The notes below the pieces were generated by a model, which made no database searches, was not told where the DNA came from, and saw nothing but the letters and a program-made list of their open reading frames with translations. 46,476 nucleotides of DNA from NCBI GenBank assembly GCA_029211085.1, contig JARGFW010000015.1, forward strand, positions 1 to 46,476, read 5' to 3'. This stretch comes from Deferrisomatales bacterium. GTDB taxonomy: Bacteria > Desulfobacterota > Deferrisomatia > Deferrisomatales > JARGFW01. Both the position numbers and the translations under genes were made by a program. Shown piece by piece: positions 15,246 to 26,069 of this stretch; within the stretch, counting starts at the first letter, position 1, and each line of letters starts with the position of its first letter.

Positions 15246-16790
15246 CTAGATCTTCCGCCCCTGACCTTTCCAGTACTCGTCCCGTAGGATCCGCTTCAGC
15301 ACCTTGCCCCGGGGGCTGCGCGGGAGTTGGTCGACGAAGTCCACGGACTTCGGCGTCTTGACGCCACCGAGCCGTTCGCGAACGGTAGCGAGGATCTCGG
15401 CGGCGGTCACGGTCCGTCCGGGTACCCGTTCCACCACGGCTTTGACCGCTTCTCCCCAGTCGCTGTGCGGAACGCCGATGACGGCGCAGTCGGCGACGGC
15501 GTCGAAAGACGTGATCACCTGCTCGATCTCGTTCGGGTACACGTTGAAGCCGCCGCTGATGATCATGTCCTTCATGCGATCGACGATGTGGAGGTACCCC
15601 TCGTCGTCGATGAACCCGACGTCGCCCGTGTGACACCAGCCGTCGATGATCGTCTGCCGGGTGGCGTAGGGGTTCTTGTAGTAACCGGTCATGACCTGGT
15701 CCCCCCGCACGCAGATCTCGCCGGTGCTGCCCTGGGGCAGGATTTCGTTGTCTTCGCCCAGGATCACGGTGCGGCAAAACGGCAGGGCCGGCCGGCCGCA
15801 GGCAGAGAGGCGCGAGTCCGGGGCGACCTTGCCGTCGACGAAATTATCGGCCGGGGACTTGTTGGCGATACCGAGCGCCTCGGTCTGGCCGTAACCATCC
15901 GCGAGCACCGGCCCGAAGACGTCCAGCGCTTGACGCAGTCTCTCCACGGACATCGGCGCAGACGAGTGGATGAGGTACTGCAAGGTGCGGTAGTCAAACT
16001 CCCGCACCCGAGGGTGGTCGAGCAGGCGGTAGATGACGGTCGGCGGCAGGAAGACCTTGGAGATGCCGTAGCGTCCGACGGCGTCGAGCACCTCGTCGGG
16101 GTCGGGCTTGTCGATCAGCACCAGGGTCCCGCCGACGGCCAGGACGTGGTAGCTCAAGCCCCCGCCGGCGTGGGTGATGGGAGCCGCGACGAGCATCACG
16201 GGCTTCGCGTCGGGGAGCCACAAGAGGGAGTAGGTGGCGAAGGCGTGGTAGGCCCGGTGGGGGATCATCGCCATCTTGAAGTCGCCCGAGGTGCCCGACC
16301 CGGTCTGGAGCCAGGACGTCGCCTCCGACGGGACTTCGACGTTGGGAGAGGTGTCGGAGAACGCCCCCAGCCAGTCGGCGAGACCCGGCACATCGTCGAC
16401 GCCCGTCTCGATACAGACGAGCTGTTTGAGCTTGGGCAGCCGGGCGCGGTAGCCCTGGACCTGGGCGTGGAACCGTGCGCCGTAGAAGAGGATCTCGGCA
16501 TCGCTGAAATCGAGGATCCGCTCGTTGTCCTCTGCCGAATTTCGAAAGTCCATGGGTACGTAGGCCATGCCCGAGCGCATGATGCCGAAGGTGACGGCGT
16601 ACCCGTCCGGGTCGTTGTCGCACAGAATCGCGCCGCTCCGCCCCAATCCGTACCCGTTGGCGAGGAGCCCGTTGGCGACCCGGTTCATGGTCTTCACCAT
16701 GTGGGCGTACGTGTACTGTTTGTCCCCTTTGCGCACGCAGACACCATTCGGGTTGATCAGGGCGCCCCGTTCGAGGAAGTCGGTGACCAT
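15246..16790 (-). CDS. acyl-CoA synthetase (AMP-binding, class I)
   Basis: The protein has 514 residues from ATG 16790. The open frame runs on upstream only as a shadow of hyuB. The ATP loop is LQTGSGTSGDFKM, a variant of the usual TSGTTGxPKG. DGYGQTEALG, the GEICVRGDQVMTGYYKN turn, the hinge DRMKDMIISGGFNVYPNEIE and the C-terminal catalytic Lys in SPRGKVLKR are all present. Such enzymes make acyl-CoA from acid, ATP and CoA. Next to HyuA/HyuB it recalls the benzoylacetate-CoA ligase that follows acetophenone carboxylase in Aromatoleum, so the substrate may be the carboxylated ketone (inference). Confidence 0.9.
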   Translation of the reverse strand: MVTDFLERGALINPNGVCVRKGDKQYTYAHMVKTMNRVANGLLANGYGLGRSGAILCDNDPDGYAVTFGIMRSGMAYVPMDFRNSAEDNERILDFSDAEILFYGARFHAQVQGYRARLPKLKQLVCIETGVDDVPGLADWLGAFSDTSPNVEVPSEATSWLQTGSGTSGDFKMAMIPHRAYHAFATYSLLWLPDAKPVMLVAAPITHAGGGLSYHVLAVGGTLVLIDKPDPDEVLDAVGRYGISKVFLPPTVIYRLLDHPRVREFDYRTLQYLIHSSAPMSVERLRQALDVFGPVLADGYGQTEALGIANKSPADNFVDGKVAPDSRLSACGRPALPFCRTVILGEDNEILPQGSTGEICVRGDQVMTGYYKNPYATRQTIIDGWCHTGDVGFIDDEGYLHIVDRMKDMIISGGFNVYPNEIEQVITSFDAVADCAVIGVPHSDWGEAVKAVVERVPGRTVTAAEILATVRERLGGVKTPKSVDFVDQLPRSPRGKVLKRILRDEYWKGQGRKI

Positions 16791-16804
16791 ATCCGTCCTC
16801 CCTC

Positions 16805-18610
16805 TCAGGCCTGCTGCGCGCGCAGCTCGGCCCGAAGGTTCTGCGTCGCTTCGGCCTGCACCTCGAGCGTTTCCGGATTCAGGACGACGCCGTAAACTTC
16901 GCGGGCCCGCTCCACCGAGACGTAGCCGTCGATCACATCGTCCTGGACCTTCCCAACAGCCCGATCGAGCGGGTTGCCCCACCCCCCGCCGCCCGCGCAC
17001 TTGGTGACGCAGCGGTCCCCTGGGGAGACCGGCTGCATGTCGATCGTGCGCAAAGGCCGCTTCGAGCCGTCGGCCCCGTGCACGGTGATCTGGCTCAAGG
17101 GAGCAGTCCCTCCTCCGACGACCCCAGGCGGCGAGAACCGCGCCCCGTCGCTGTTGCCCGTCTGGAGCATGGCCGGAGCACCCGCGACCGTGTGCGCGGT
17201 GAACTCGAGAGACGTGCCCGGCGCACCCCGGAACTCGCCCGCACCCTCCCAGTCCGCGAGCACCTTCACTTCGTTCACCACATACGGGCAGTGCTGCTCG
17301 AACTGCTCGATGTTGGGGCGGAGGAAGTTGCCGGCCGCAGCGGCGAACCCGATCCCGAGCCAACCGTCGTGCCCTTTGACGGCCCCACTGCCGGAGTCGC
17401 TGGCGAAGGTTTCGGCGAAGTACTGGCGGGGGCCGCCGGTCCGCGGGTCGATCTTGCCCGGGTCGACGCCAAGGTGCATGGGGCACATGTGCTTTCCCCA
17501 GCCGGCCATGGCCCGGTCCGGCAGAGCCGATCCCAGGGCAAGCGTGCACGCCTCGACGATCTGGATGCCCACCGAGATCTGGGACGCACCGACCGTGGCG
17601 GGGTAGATCGGGTTTACAACCAATCCTTCGGGCGCTATGACGTGGATCGGCCGCAACGCGCCGCCGTTCTTCGGGACGCTGGCGTCGACGATGAAGAAAG
17701 CGGAAATGGCGGAGTCCGTGATCACGACACCTTCCGGACAGTTGACGAACGTGCACTGGGGGTCGCTCTTGGAGAAGTCGAAGGTGAGTTCGTCGCCCTT
17801 GACGATCGCGTCCACCCGCACCCAGACCGGCTTGTCGGTCTTGCCGTCCCAGTCGGTGGCCGACTCACCGTAGTAGGTGCCGTCGGGGATCTTAGAGATC
17901 TCGGCGCGCATGGCACGCTCGCCGGCGTCGATGATCGACCCCATGCACGCCTTAACGGTCTCGACCCCGTACTTGTCGCACATCGCCACGAGCTGCTCCT
18001 CAGCCTGGGCCATGGCGCCGTTGATGAGCATGGTGTCCATGTCGACCTGGGTCGAGTTGCGCACATTGAGCAGCAGGAAGCCCCAGAGCTCTTTCTGGAG
18101 CACGCCTCCCTTGATGACCTTGATGGGCGGGATGTTGAGCCCCTCGGCGATGATGTCGTAGGCGCCGGGGGCGTAACCGCCGGGCATGAACCCGCCGGTG
18201 TCGGAGACGTGGGTCTTGGCCTGTAAAAAGCCGATCCGCTCGCCCTTGTAGAAGACCGGCCGGACGAAGTTCCAGTCGGGGAGGTGGCCGCCCTTGACGA
18301 TGTACGGGTCGTTGGCGACGATGAAGTCGCCCGGTTCGTACTCCCCGTGGAAGGTCGACTCGAGCCCCTTGATCGCTTCTTGGGCCACCATGGTATGGAT
18401 CGGCAGATAGCTCGCGGCGGAGACGATCTCTCCTGCGGCGTCCAGAAACGTCTGGCCGAGGTCGCGCGCCAAGGCAGTCACGAAGGATTGGGTGGAATAC
18501 AGGACCTTCTGCCCGATCTGGTCGGTGATGAAGTCGAGCTTGTTCCAGACCACCGAGAACGTCGTCGGGTCCAGGTTGTGGGCGGCCTTCTTCTTGTCCT
18601 GGGTTGACAT
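16805..18610 (-). CDS. HyuB-family carboxylase/hydantoinase subunit
   Basis: This 601-residue member of the hydantoinase B/oxoprolinase family also resembles the large subunits of acetone and acetophenone carboxylases. Landmarks are NDPYIVKGGHLPDWNF and KTHVSDTGG (the conserved Asp/His metal-site region), NCPEGVVITDSA, DSGSGAVKGHDGW and the C-terminal GGGGWGNPLDR with DVIDGYVSVERAREVYGV. It starts one base after the hyuA stop region, so the two are co-translated. The HyuA/HyuB pair couples ATP hydrolysis to amide hydrolysis or to ketone carboxylation. The CoA-ligase neighbour and the sigma54 control favour carboxylation (inference). No separate small gamma subunit of acetone carboxylase was found. 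Confidence 0.9.
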   Translation of the reverse strand: MSTQDKKKAAHNLDPTTFSVVWNKLDFITDQIGQKVLYSTQSFVTALARDLGQTFLDAAGEIVSAASYLPIHTMVAQEAIKGLESTFHGEYEPGDFIVANDPYIVKGGHLPDWNFVRPVFYKGERIGFLQAKTHVSDTGGFMPGGYAPGAYDIIAEGLNIPPIKVIKGGVLQKELWGFLLLNVRNSTQVDMDTMLINGAMAQAEEQLVAMCDKYGVETVKACMGSIIDAGERAMRAEISKIPDGTYYGESATDWDGKTDKPVWVRVDAIVKGDELTFDFSKSDPQCTFVNCPEGVVITDSAISAFFIVDASVPKNGGALRPIHVIAPEGLVVNPIYPATVGASQISVGIQIVEACTLALGSALPDRAMAGWGKHMCPMHLGVDPGKIDPRTGGPRQYFAETFASDSGSGAVKGHDGWLGIGFAAAAGNFLRPNIEQFEQHCPYVVNEVKVLADWEGAGEFRGAPGTSLEFTAHTVAGAPAMLQTGNSDGARFSPPGVVGGGTAPLSQITVHGADGSKRPLRTIDMQPVSPGDRCVTKCAGGGGWGNPLDRAVGKVQDDVIDGYVSVERAREVYGVVLNPETLEVQAEATQNLRAELRAQQA

Positions 18611-18611
18611 A

Positions 18612-20702
18612 TCAGTCCTCCTCGACGTTCGTCAGGTAGTTCCCGCTGCGATCCACCTCAGCCGCCGACCCCGGCGGCAACACGACGGTGGTGAATCGTT
18701 CCTCGATGATGCACGGCCCCCGCAGCTCGTCGCCCGGGGCGAGACGATCGCCGTCATAGATGTCGACCTCGACGAAACCAGGCCCGCGAAAGTAGGCTCG
18801 GCGTTTCCCTTTGCGCGCGCGTTCCACACCGCCCTCAGCCGTGTTGCCGAAGGCCTTGAGCACCGGCTTGGGCAGGGCCGCCGATCCGATCAATAGGAGC
18901 CGCACGATCTCGGTGGGATACGCGGGATCCGCATAGCCCAGTGCGGCTCGGTGGTTGTCATGAAAATTGGTCAGCGCCGCCTGCAGGGACTCCCGGGTGA
19001 CCGGCCCGGCGGGCACACTCGCCATCCTCTGGCGGAACTGACCGTAGTAGCGGGCTTCGAGGGATTTCTCGACGACCACGTCTTCCGGCGCGATGCCTTC
19101 CCTCGCCAGCGTTTCCCGGGCCAGCTTCTCCATCTCGCCGAAGAGCTCGTTGATCCGGGCGAGGTCAGCGTGCACCGTCTCGGCCTCATACGCCCGCTGG
19201 TAGTCGTGCTTGAGGTCCGAGAACAGCATCCCGAACGCGCAGTAGGTGGGCGCCACCTTGGGTACGATCAGCTTGCGGATGCCCATCTCCCGGCTGAGCT
19301 TCACGGCGTGCACGGCGGCCGCACCCCCCGCTGCGCACAGTGTGAAGTCACGGGGGTCGTACCCGCGCTTGGCGAAGGTCACGTCGGTGCCGTTCGCCAT
19401 CTTGGCGTTGATGATGTCGTGGATCGCCGCCGCCGCCTCGGTGACCCCGATCCCGAGTGGTTCGGCGACCTTCTCCCGGATCGCCTTCTCCGCCAGGTCT
19501 TGGCGCAGCCTCACCTCGCCGCCGAGAAAGAAGTCCGGGTCGAGGTAGCCGAGGACGACGTTGGCGTCGGTCACCGTCGGTTCCACGCCGCCCTGCCCGT
19601 AGCAGGCGGGGCCGGGGGTGGCGCCCGCGCTCTTGGGCCCCACGTCGAGCCGCCCCGCGGCGTCGACGAAGGCGATGCTGCCGCCGCCGGCGCCGACCGC
19701 CGAGACGTCGACCGTGGGGAGGCAGAACTTCTTCCAGTCGATGACCTGCATCTGCACGGTGTCCACCGTGCCGTCGTGGGCGACACCGACATCGAAGCTG
19801 GTGCCTCCCATGTCGACCGACAGCACGTTCTTGAGCCCGTGGGAGAGGCCGAGATTCAGGCCGAGGGACGGGCCGGCGGCCGGGCCGGAGAGGAGCAGCG
19901 TCGCCGGATTCTCGACGATGATCTCGGGCGTCGCGGTCCCGCCGTTGCTCTGGATGAACAGGAGCTGACCGCGAAAGCCCTTGTCCTCCAGGATGCCGTT
20001 GATCCTGGCCACGTAACTCGACACCGCCGGCGCAACGTAGGCGCTGAACATGGTGGTACTCCAGCGATCGAACTCGCCGATTACCGGCAGGACCGTGGAC
20101 GACAGGGCCACGTGCACGCCCGGGTACTCTTCGGCAATGATCTCGGCCACCCGCTGCTCGTGCTCGGGGTAGAGGGGCGAGAACATCAGCAGCACGGCGA
20201 TCGACTCGACCTCCTGGCCGCGCAAGTATCGAACCGCTTCGCGCACCGAGTCCTCGTTGAGCGGGATCAATACCTTCCCGTCGGCGTTGACCCGCTCCTC
20301 CACCTCGGTCATCAGGTAGGGGCGCGTGAGGGGTGCCGGGGGATCGACCCGGAAGTCGTACATGTCGACCTGGCGCTCGACCCAGTCCGACTTCGCCACC
20401 TGCTGGGAGACCATGCGGGTGCGGAACCCCTTGGTGGCGATGGTCCCCATCTTGGCACCCGATCGCGTGGCGACCACGTTGGTCGCCAGGGTCGTGCCGT
20501 GGATGATGGTCCGGGTCTGGGCAAGCAGGTCCGACAGACCCAGTCCGACCGCCTCCGCCAACTTGCCGAGACAGTTGAGTGTGCCGATCGCCGGTTCACG
20601 AGGTGTCGTGTGGGCTTTGGCGGTGATCGCCTCCCCCTGCTCGTTGACCAGCACGCCATCCGTAAAGGTGCCGCCTGCATCGACTGAAATCCTGTAGGTC
20701 AT
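18612..20702 (-). CDS. HyuA-family ATP-dependent carboxylase/hydantoinase subunit
   Basis: The protein has 696 residues from ATG 20702, placed 9 bp after GGAGGA; upstream in-frame codons have no such site. It has the ASKHA-type ATP site: ISVDAGGTFTDGV at the N-terminus, IIHGTTLATNVVATRSG near residue 85, LLLSGPAAGPSLGLNLG and VDMGGTSFDVGV near the middle. GGGSIAFVDAAGRLDVGPKS and GPACYGQGG are further family signatures. It phosphorylates the carbonyl substrate or bicarbonate in carboxylase relatives. It is the first gene of the hyuA-hyuB-ligase-EthD transcript and lies 50 bp downstream of a sigma54 promoter. Confidence 0.92.
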   Translation of the reverse strand: MTYRISVDAGGTFTDGVLVNEQGEAITAKAHTTPREPAIGTLNCLGKLAEAVGLGLSDLLAQTRTIIHGTTLATNVVATRSGAKMGTIATKGFRTRMVSQQVAKSDWVERQVDMYDFRVDPPAPLTRPYLMTEVEERVNADGKVLIPLNEDSVREAVRYLRGQEVESIAVLLMFSPLYPEHEQRVAEIIAEEYPGVHVALSSTVLPVIGEFDRWSTTMFSAYVAPAVSSYVARINGILEDKGFRGQLLFIQSNGGTATPEIIVENPATLLLSGPAAGPSLGLNLGLSHGLKNVLSVDMGGTSFDVGVAHDGTVDTVQMQVIDWKKFCLPTVDVSAVGAGGGSIAFVDAAGRLDVGPKSAGATPGPACYGQGGVEPTVTDANVVLGYLDPDFFLGGEVRLRQDLAEKAIREKVAEPLGIGVTEAAAAIHDIINAKMANGTDVTFAKRGYDPRDFTLCAAGGAAAVHAVKLSREMGIRKLIVPKVAPTYCAFGMLFSDLKHDYQRAYEAETVHADLARINELFGEMEKLARETLAREGIAPEDVVVEKSLEARYYGQFRQRMASVPAGPVTRESLQAALTNFHDNHRAALGYADPAYPTEIVRLLLIGSAALPKPVLKAFGNTAEGGVERARKGKRRAYFRGPGFVEVDIYDGDRLAPGDELRGPCIIEERFTTVVLPPGSAAEVDRSGNYLTNVEED

Positions 20703-20764
20703 TTCCAAGGCTCCTCCACAGTACTCCAACATGAAACAGCTTTTTGCCAATACAACTTAGAGTT

Positions 20765-20780
20765 TGCAGACAACGTGCCA
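20765..20780 (-). promoter_or_regulatory. sigma54 (-24/-12) promoter of hyuA
   Basis: The minus strand reads TGGCACGTTGTCTGCA, with a perfect -24 box TGGCACG and a -12 GC at exact spacing (one mismatch in TTGCA). It lies about 62 bp upstream of the hyuA ATG. A sigma54 activator gene is directly upstream, and a pair of inverted repeats lies about 100 bp upstream of the box. Confidence 0.8.
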
Positions 20781-20881
20781 GGGCTGCTTAATCCATCGTA
20801 AATGATGTGTAAGATACTATTATTGCAGAATTTACCTGTCATGAAGCGGCGTTTACGGCCCCATTCATAACCCCATCTATC

Positions 20882-20916
20882 CCACCAAATATGGTGGAAT
20901 CCACGCCATTTCGCGG
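20882..20916. promoter_or_regulatory. paired activator-binding sites (UAS) of hyuA
   Basis: Two 16-bp inverted repeats, CCACCAAATATGGTGG (20882-20897) and CCACGCCATTTCGCGG (20901-20916), lie 19 bp apart start to start. The second differs by one base from a site upstream of the methyltransferase gene at 45.4 kb. The position about 100 bp upstream of a sigma54 promoter is that of an enhancer bound by an NtrC-type activator. A further short repeat, GCCA-TAT-TGGC, lies at 20940-20950. Confidence 0.7.
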
Positions 20917-21052
20917 GGTCTGGTGGGGCGGAAGAAAACGCCATATTGGCAGGGCGGGAGGAGAACGGCCTCGACGGGCCGAAATGGGGAGACGACGACA
21001 CAAAGGGTTGTGCCAACTCTTGCCTGACGCCTCACCCTCTAGCGGGGCCACC

Positions 21053-22675
<1,623 letters not shown>

Positions 22676-22711
22676 TGGACCTCCAACCCTGGCGGAGTTC
22701 GTCCAGCCGCT

Positions 22712-22736
22712 TAGGGAGCGGGGAGAACGCTCCCTA
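22712..22736 (-). terminator. hairpin at the end of the long operon
   Basis: TAGGGAGC (22712-22719) pairs with GCTCCCTA (22729-22736), giving an 8-bp GC-rich stem that begins at the stop codon of the enoyl-CoA hydratase gene. No strong T-run follows on the minus strand, so termination may be partial or Rho-assisted, and some read-through into the regulator gene is possible. Confidence 0.5.
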
Positions 22737-23504
22737 TTTCCGCCGGAAGGTGGGCTTCTTCTTCTCGAGGAGCGCTGCGACCGCTTCCTGGTAGTCCTCT
22801 GTGTGCGCGAGCTCCTTCGAAAGGGACGTCGTGAAATGGTTCAGGAGACTCCGGGAAATGGTTGTCCCACCGCCCTTGATGTCGCGCAGGATCTTGAGCC
22901 CGTGGTAAAGCGGGAGAGGCGGCTTGGCCAGGAGAGCTTCCGCCAACTCACGGGCGGCGTCCAGCAGCTGGTCGTCGGGCACGAGTCGGTTCAGCATGCC
23001 AACCTGGTAGGCCCGTTCCGCCGGGATGGGAAAACCTGCCAGAATCTCGGCGGCGATCGCATAGGGCAGGTTGTCCCAGAGGATCACCACGTTCCCCCGC
23101 TCGACCTCGGGGAGCTGGAACTTCGCGCTCTCCCCTGCAACCCGAAAGTCGGCCCGCAGGAAGAGATCGAGGCCGCCGCCGATGACGTAGCCATTCGCCG
23201 CCGCGATCGTCGGTTTGTCCACCCGGCCCGACCAATAGGGGTCTTTCGAGATCTCGTTGAGGAAGATGCCGACCGAATCCTCCCCCTGGAGGGCTCGCGT
23301 GAACCAGCTCTTGTCCGCCCCGGCAGAGAAAGCCCGCCCAGCACCGGTCAGAATGGCCACCCAGGCATCGTCGTCGTCCTGATAGCGCCTCCAAGCCTCG
23401 CGCAGGCCGGCCAGCATCTCCGGGTCGATCGAGTTGAGCCTCTCGGGACGGTTCATGGTCACGGTGACCAGGTGCCCTTTCTTCTCGTATTCGACGATGC
23501 CCAT
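22734..23504 (-). CDS. enoyl-CoA hydratase/isomerase-family protein
   Basis: The protein has 256 residues from ATG 23504; a TTG two codons upstream is the alternative. It has the crotonase signature: [13 protein letters not shown], the oxyanion-hole strand [13 protein letters not shown] and [30 protein letters not shown] is at the usual position of the catalytic Glu region, but the following sequence differs from standard hydratases, so isomerase or hydrolase activity cannot be excluded. It is the last gene of the long transcript. Confidence 0.9.
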   Translation of the reverse strand: MGIVEYEKKGHLVTVTMNRPERLNSIDPEMLAGLREAWRRYQDDDDAWVAILTGAGRAFSAGADKSWFTRALQGEDSVGIFLNEISKDPYWSGRVDKPTIAAANGYVIGGGLDLFLRADFRVAGESAKFQLPEVERGNVVILWDNLPYAIAAEILAGFPIPAERAYQVGMLNRLVPDDQLLDAARELAEALLAKPPLPLYHGLKILRDIKGGGTTISRSLLNHFTTSLSKELAHTEDYQEAVAALLEKKKPTFRRK

Positions 23505-23538
23505 AATCAAAAGCTCCCTTTACGCAGGCATACCTTGT

Positions 23539-24504
23539 TCACTTTTTCTCGCGGACCCGGAATCGCGGCCGTTTGCCATACGCCTTGAAGTAGGGGCCCT
23601 TCGACCCGACCTCCTCCCCTGGGACAAGGGGGCGCAGGCGGCCGGAGGCAATGGCCCCCTCGGCGGCCTTGGCCAAGGGATTGTAACCGAGGACTACGCC
23701 GGGGTTCTCCCCCCGTGCCATGGCCGCAGCGATCTCCTCCCACGGGCCTGAGATGGCCCCCGTGGGGCAGATGAGTTCGCAGAAGGTGCACCCCATCCAC
23801 ATGTTGCACCCGTTGCCCTCGGAGCCGTGCCGGGGCGGGTCGGCTCCCAGGTCGATGTAGCCCATCAAGCAGTTGTCCTGGCACAAGCGGCACTTCGGGT
23901 ACAGGCACTTCTCCGGATCGTACTTCAGGCGACCGTGGGGATTGCCCCCCGCCTGGTAGAACTCGAGGAGGACGTGCAACTGAGCGGTGTAGGAGTGCTC
24001 CGGAGGGGCCGGGATGAGTTCTGCTTCCCCGCTCGCGATCCGGACACTCCGTTCCACCATCTCACGGCCGAAGGCTTCGGCCTCCGCGAGGTCTACGGAG
24101 TCGGGGTGGCCGTCCGTGAAATAGGGCTTCGGCGCCAGTTGGAAGTGCACCGCCCCGTACCAGTCCCGGGTGCCGATGACCGTGAAACCCTTGGCAGCGA
24201 GCCTTCGCACCAAGCTCGGGAAGAAGTGCTCGGGCATGACTCCGTGGGTGTTGAACGAGAACAGGTGCTTTCCTTCCTGCTTCGGGACCTGGTCCAGAAA
24301 CCGCCTCACGTTGGGGGTCTCACCCCCCATCCACACGGGGGAGCCGAGGCCGATCAGGTCGTAGTCTTCCAGGCTCTCCGGATCGGCTTCCTGGATGGTC
24401 TTGAGCTCGCAGCCCGGGACCGAACGGCGGATGCCCCGCTGGATCTCCTCGGCGACCTTTTTCGTGTTGCCGGTCTGGGAGTAGTAGAGGACCAGGGCTT
24501 TCAC
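23539..24504 (-). CDS. flavodoxin-ferredoxin fusion protein
   Basis: This 321-residue protein has an N-terminal flavodoxin domain with the FMN phosphate loop YSQTGNTKKVAEEI and LIGLGSPVWMGGETP. Its C-terminal Fe-S part has two Cys groups, CLYPKCRLCQDNC (about residue 200) and CNMWMGCTFCELICPTG (about residue 235), enough for two [4Fe-4S] clusters. It resembles EFR1-type electron-transfer proteins. Lying next to a fumarate-reductase-type flavoprotein and NuoEFG-like subunits, it probably passes low-potential electrons to a reductase in this operon. Confidence 0.88.
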   Translation of the reverse strand: MKALVLYYSQTGNTKKVAEEIQRGIRRSVPGCELKTIQEADPESLEDYDLIGLGSPVWMGGETPNVRRFLDQVPKQEGKHLFSFNTHGVMPEHFFPSLVRRLAAKGFTVIGTRDWYGAVHFQLAPKPYFTDGHPDSVDLAEAEAFGREMVERSVRIASGEAELIPAPPEHSYTAQLHVLLEFYQAGGNPHGRLKYDPEKCLYPKCRLCQDNCLMGYIDLGADPPRHGSEGNGCNMWMGCTFCELICPTGAISGPWEEIAAAMARGENPGVVLGYNPLAKAAEGAIASGRLRPLVPGEEVGSKGPYFKAYGKRPRFRVREKK

Positions 24505-24513
24505 CGCCGCACC

Positions 24514-25965
24514 TCAACCCTGGGATTTCGCATAGGCGGCAGCGTTCTCCCCCGCGATGCGGCCGGTATTGAGGGCAAAACCCATGGTGTTGCCCGGCAG
24601 GGTGAAAACGTAGCTGTCCCCGTAGATCGTGCAGGCGTCGGTGCCCGCCGCGTAGAGGCCGGGGATCTTGTCCCACCCCTTGTTCAGAACCTCGGTCCGG
24701 TGGTTGATCTTGATCCCGCCCAGGCTCCCGTAGGCGCTCGGGAGGTGGCGGGCCGCGTAGAACGGCGGCTCCACCAGGGGCCGCAGGAGCTTGTGGTCCT
24801 TGTTGAAGACCGGGTCGAAGCCGCTCGCACAGTAGCCGTTGTACTCCGCCGCCGTCGCCTTGAGGCCCTCGGCGTCGATGCCCGTCTTCTCGGCCAGCTC
24901 ATCCAGGGAGCCGGCTACGAACACATGCGGATAACCCTTGGCGAAGGCGTCCTTGAGCAGAGCATCCAGGTCCTCTACCTTGGTGAACGGGAACACCACG
25001 CTCAGCTCGTCGTAGCCCACGGTCTCCATGTGCCGTTTGATGCTCCCGTCGAAGACCAGGAAGGAGGAGCGGTTCTTCTGACGGGCGATGGCGTTGCCCG
25101 TGTACGTGGTGTTGGGCATGATCGCCTCGTTCATGAAGCGCTCGCCGAGAAGGTTCACCATGAGGTGGGGCTGCCGGAAGGTTTCGTGCAGCCGCGGATC
25201 CCACTCCCCGGGCATGCCGTAGATCAGCTCCATGGTCATGTCCGTGGGTGCCGCCCCAGCGGCCCAGGCCATGCGGATGCCCTCCCCTTCCATGCCGGGG
25301 ATGCGGAATGAAAAGAGGTCGTCGCCCCACTTGAAGCCCGTGTACTTCTTGATCATCTCCGGATTGTCGCCAAAGCCACCGGTGGCGACGATCACCGCTT
25401 TGGCACTCGCCTCCACCGGCTCCCCGGAGCGGTCCTCGGCGATGACCCCGGTAATCCGGTCCCCGGACTTGAGGATCCTCTTCACCGGCGTCTGCAGGTG
25501 GATCTTGACCCCCAGCTCCTTGGCCTTGTCGGTGAGGATCTTCATCATCGTCGCCGACGACATGGGGCCGGGCTGTCCGCTGGCCGGCTTCACCAGGTGC
25601 CAGGTGAACTGACCACCCGGGAAATAGGTGGCCGGCTCCACGAACTCGACACCCAGGCTCTCAAGCCAAGCGATGGTGGTAGCCGACTTGTCGATGTACG
25701 CACGCACCAGTTGGGCATCCACGCGCCAGTGGGTGTACTCCATGAACATTTGAAATGCTTCGTCCCGCGTCGGCCCCATCTGCTTGAGCCTCTGCAGCCG
25801 GCTCTCGACGCCGAAGGGGCCCATACCCATGTTCCCCGTTCCGCCCGTGGTGGCTCCCTTTTCGAAAGCCACGACCTTGGCACCGCTCTCGGCGGCGGCA
25901 ACGGCGGCAGCGAGTCCGGAGGCCCCGGCGGCGATGACGATGACATCAGCTTCGATCTTGCCCAT
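24514..25965 (-). CDS. FAD-dependent fumarate-reductase/ketosteroid-dehydrogenase-type flavoprotein
   Basis: This 483-residue protein has an N-terminal ADP-binding fold, VIVIAAGASGLAAAVAAAE, in which the first Gly of GxGxxG is Ala. KGATTGGTGNMGMG follows, and the C-terminal GLYAAGTDACTIYGDSY and GNTMGFALNTGRIAGENAA hold the FAD. Relatives reduce or form C=C bonds next to carbonyls (fumarate, urocanate, 3-keto steroids). No flavinyl-transfer domain or signal peptide is seen, so it is cytoplasmic and probably receives electrons from the ferredoxin protein encoded next to it. The substrate may be an enone from the ring or side chain. Confidence 0.88.
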   Translation of the reverse strand: MGKIEADVIVIAAGASGLAAAVAAAESGAKVVAFEKGATTGGTGNMGMGPFGVESRLQRLKQMGPTRDEAFQMFMEYTHWRVDAQLVRAYIDKSATTIAWLESLGVEFVEPATYFPGGQFTWHLVKPASGQPGPMSSATMMKILTDKAKELGVKIHLQTPVKRILKSGDRITGVIAEDRSGEPVEASAKAVIVATGGFGDNPEMIKKYTGFKWGDDLFSFRIPGMEGEGIRMAWAAGAAPTDMTMELIYGMPGEWDPRLHETFRQPHLMVNLLGERFMNEAIMPNTTYTGNAIARQKNRSSFLVFDGSIKRHMETVGYDELSVVFPFTKVEDLDALLKDAFAKGYPHVFVAGSLDELAEKTGIDAEGLKATAAEYNGYCASGFDPVFNKDHKLLRPLVEPPFYAARHLPSAYGSLGGIKINHRTEVLNKGWDKIPGLYAAGTDACTIYGDSYVFTLPGNTMGFALNTGRIAGENAAAYAKSQG

Positions 25966-26069
25966 GGTGTTTCTCCTTTGCTCGAACTCCGCGATGGAAG
26001 CGGATGGGTAACCATCTCAGCCCCTGCGCAACCGCCCACCCGTGGGCTGCGTGGGACTTCGCGTCCTGC

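Noticed and set aside
18951..20687. Long open frame of 578 codons on the plus strand
   Set aside because: It is the antisense shadow of hyuA, without a recognisable domain; it is Arg/His/Gly/Val-rich as expected for shadows in GC-rich DNA. The same holds for 3796-4899, 31644-33464, 42924-44606 and 33942-35699.
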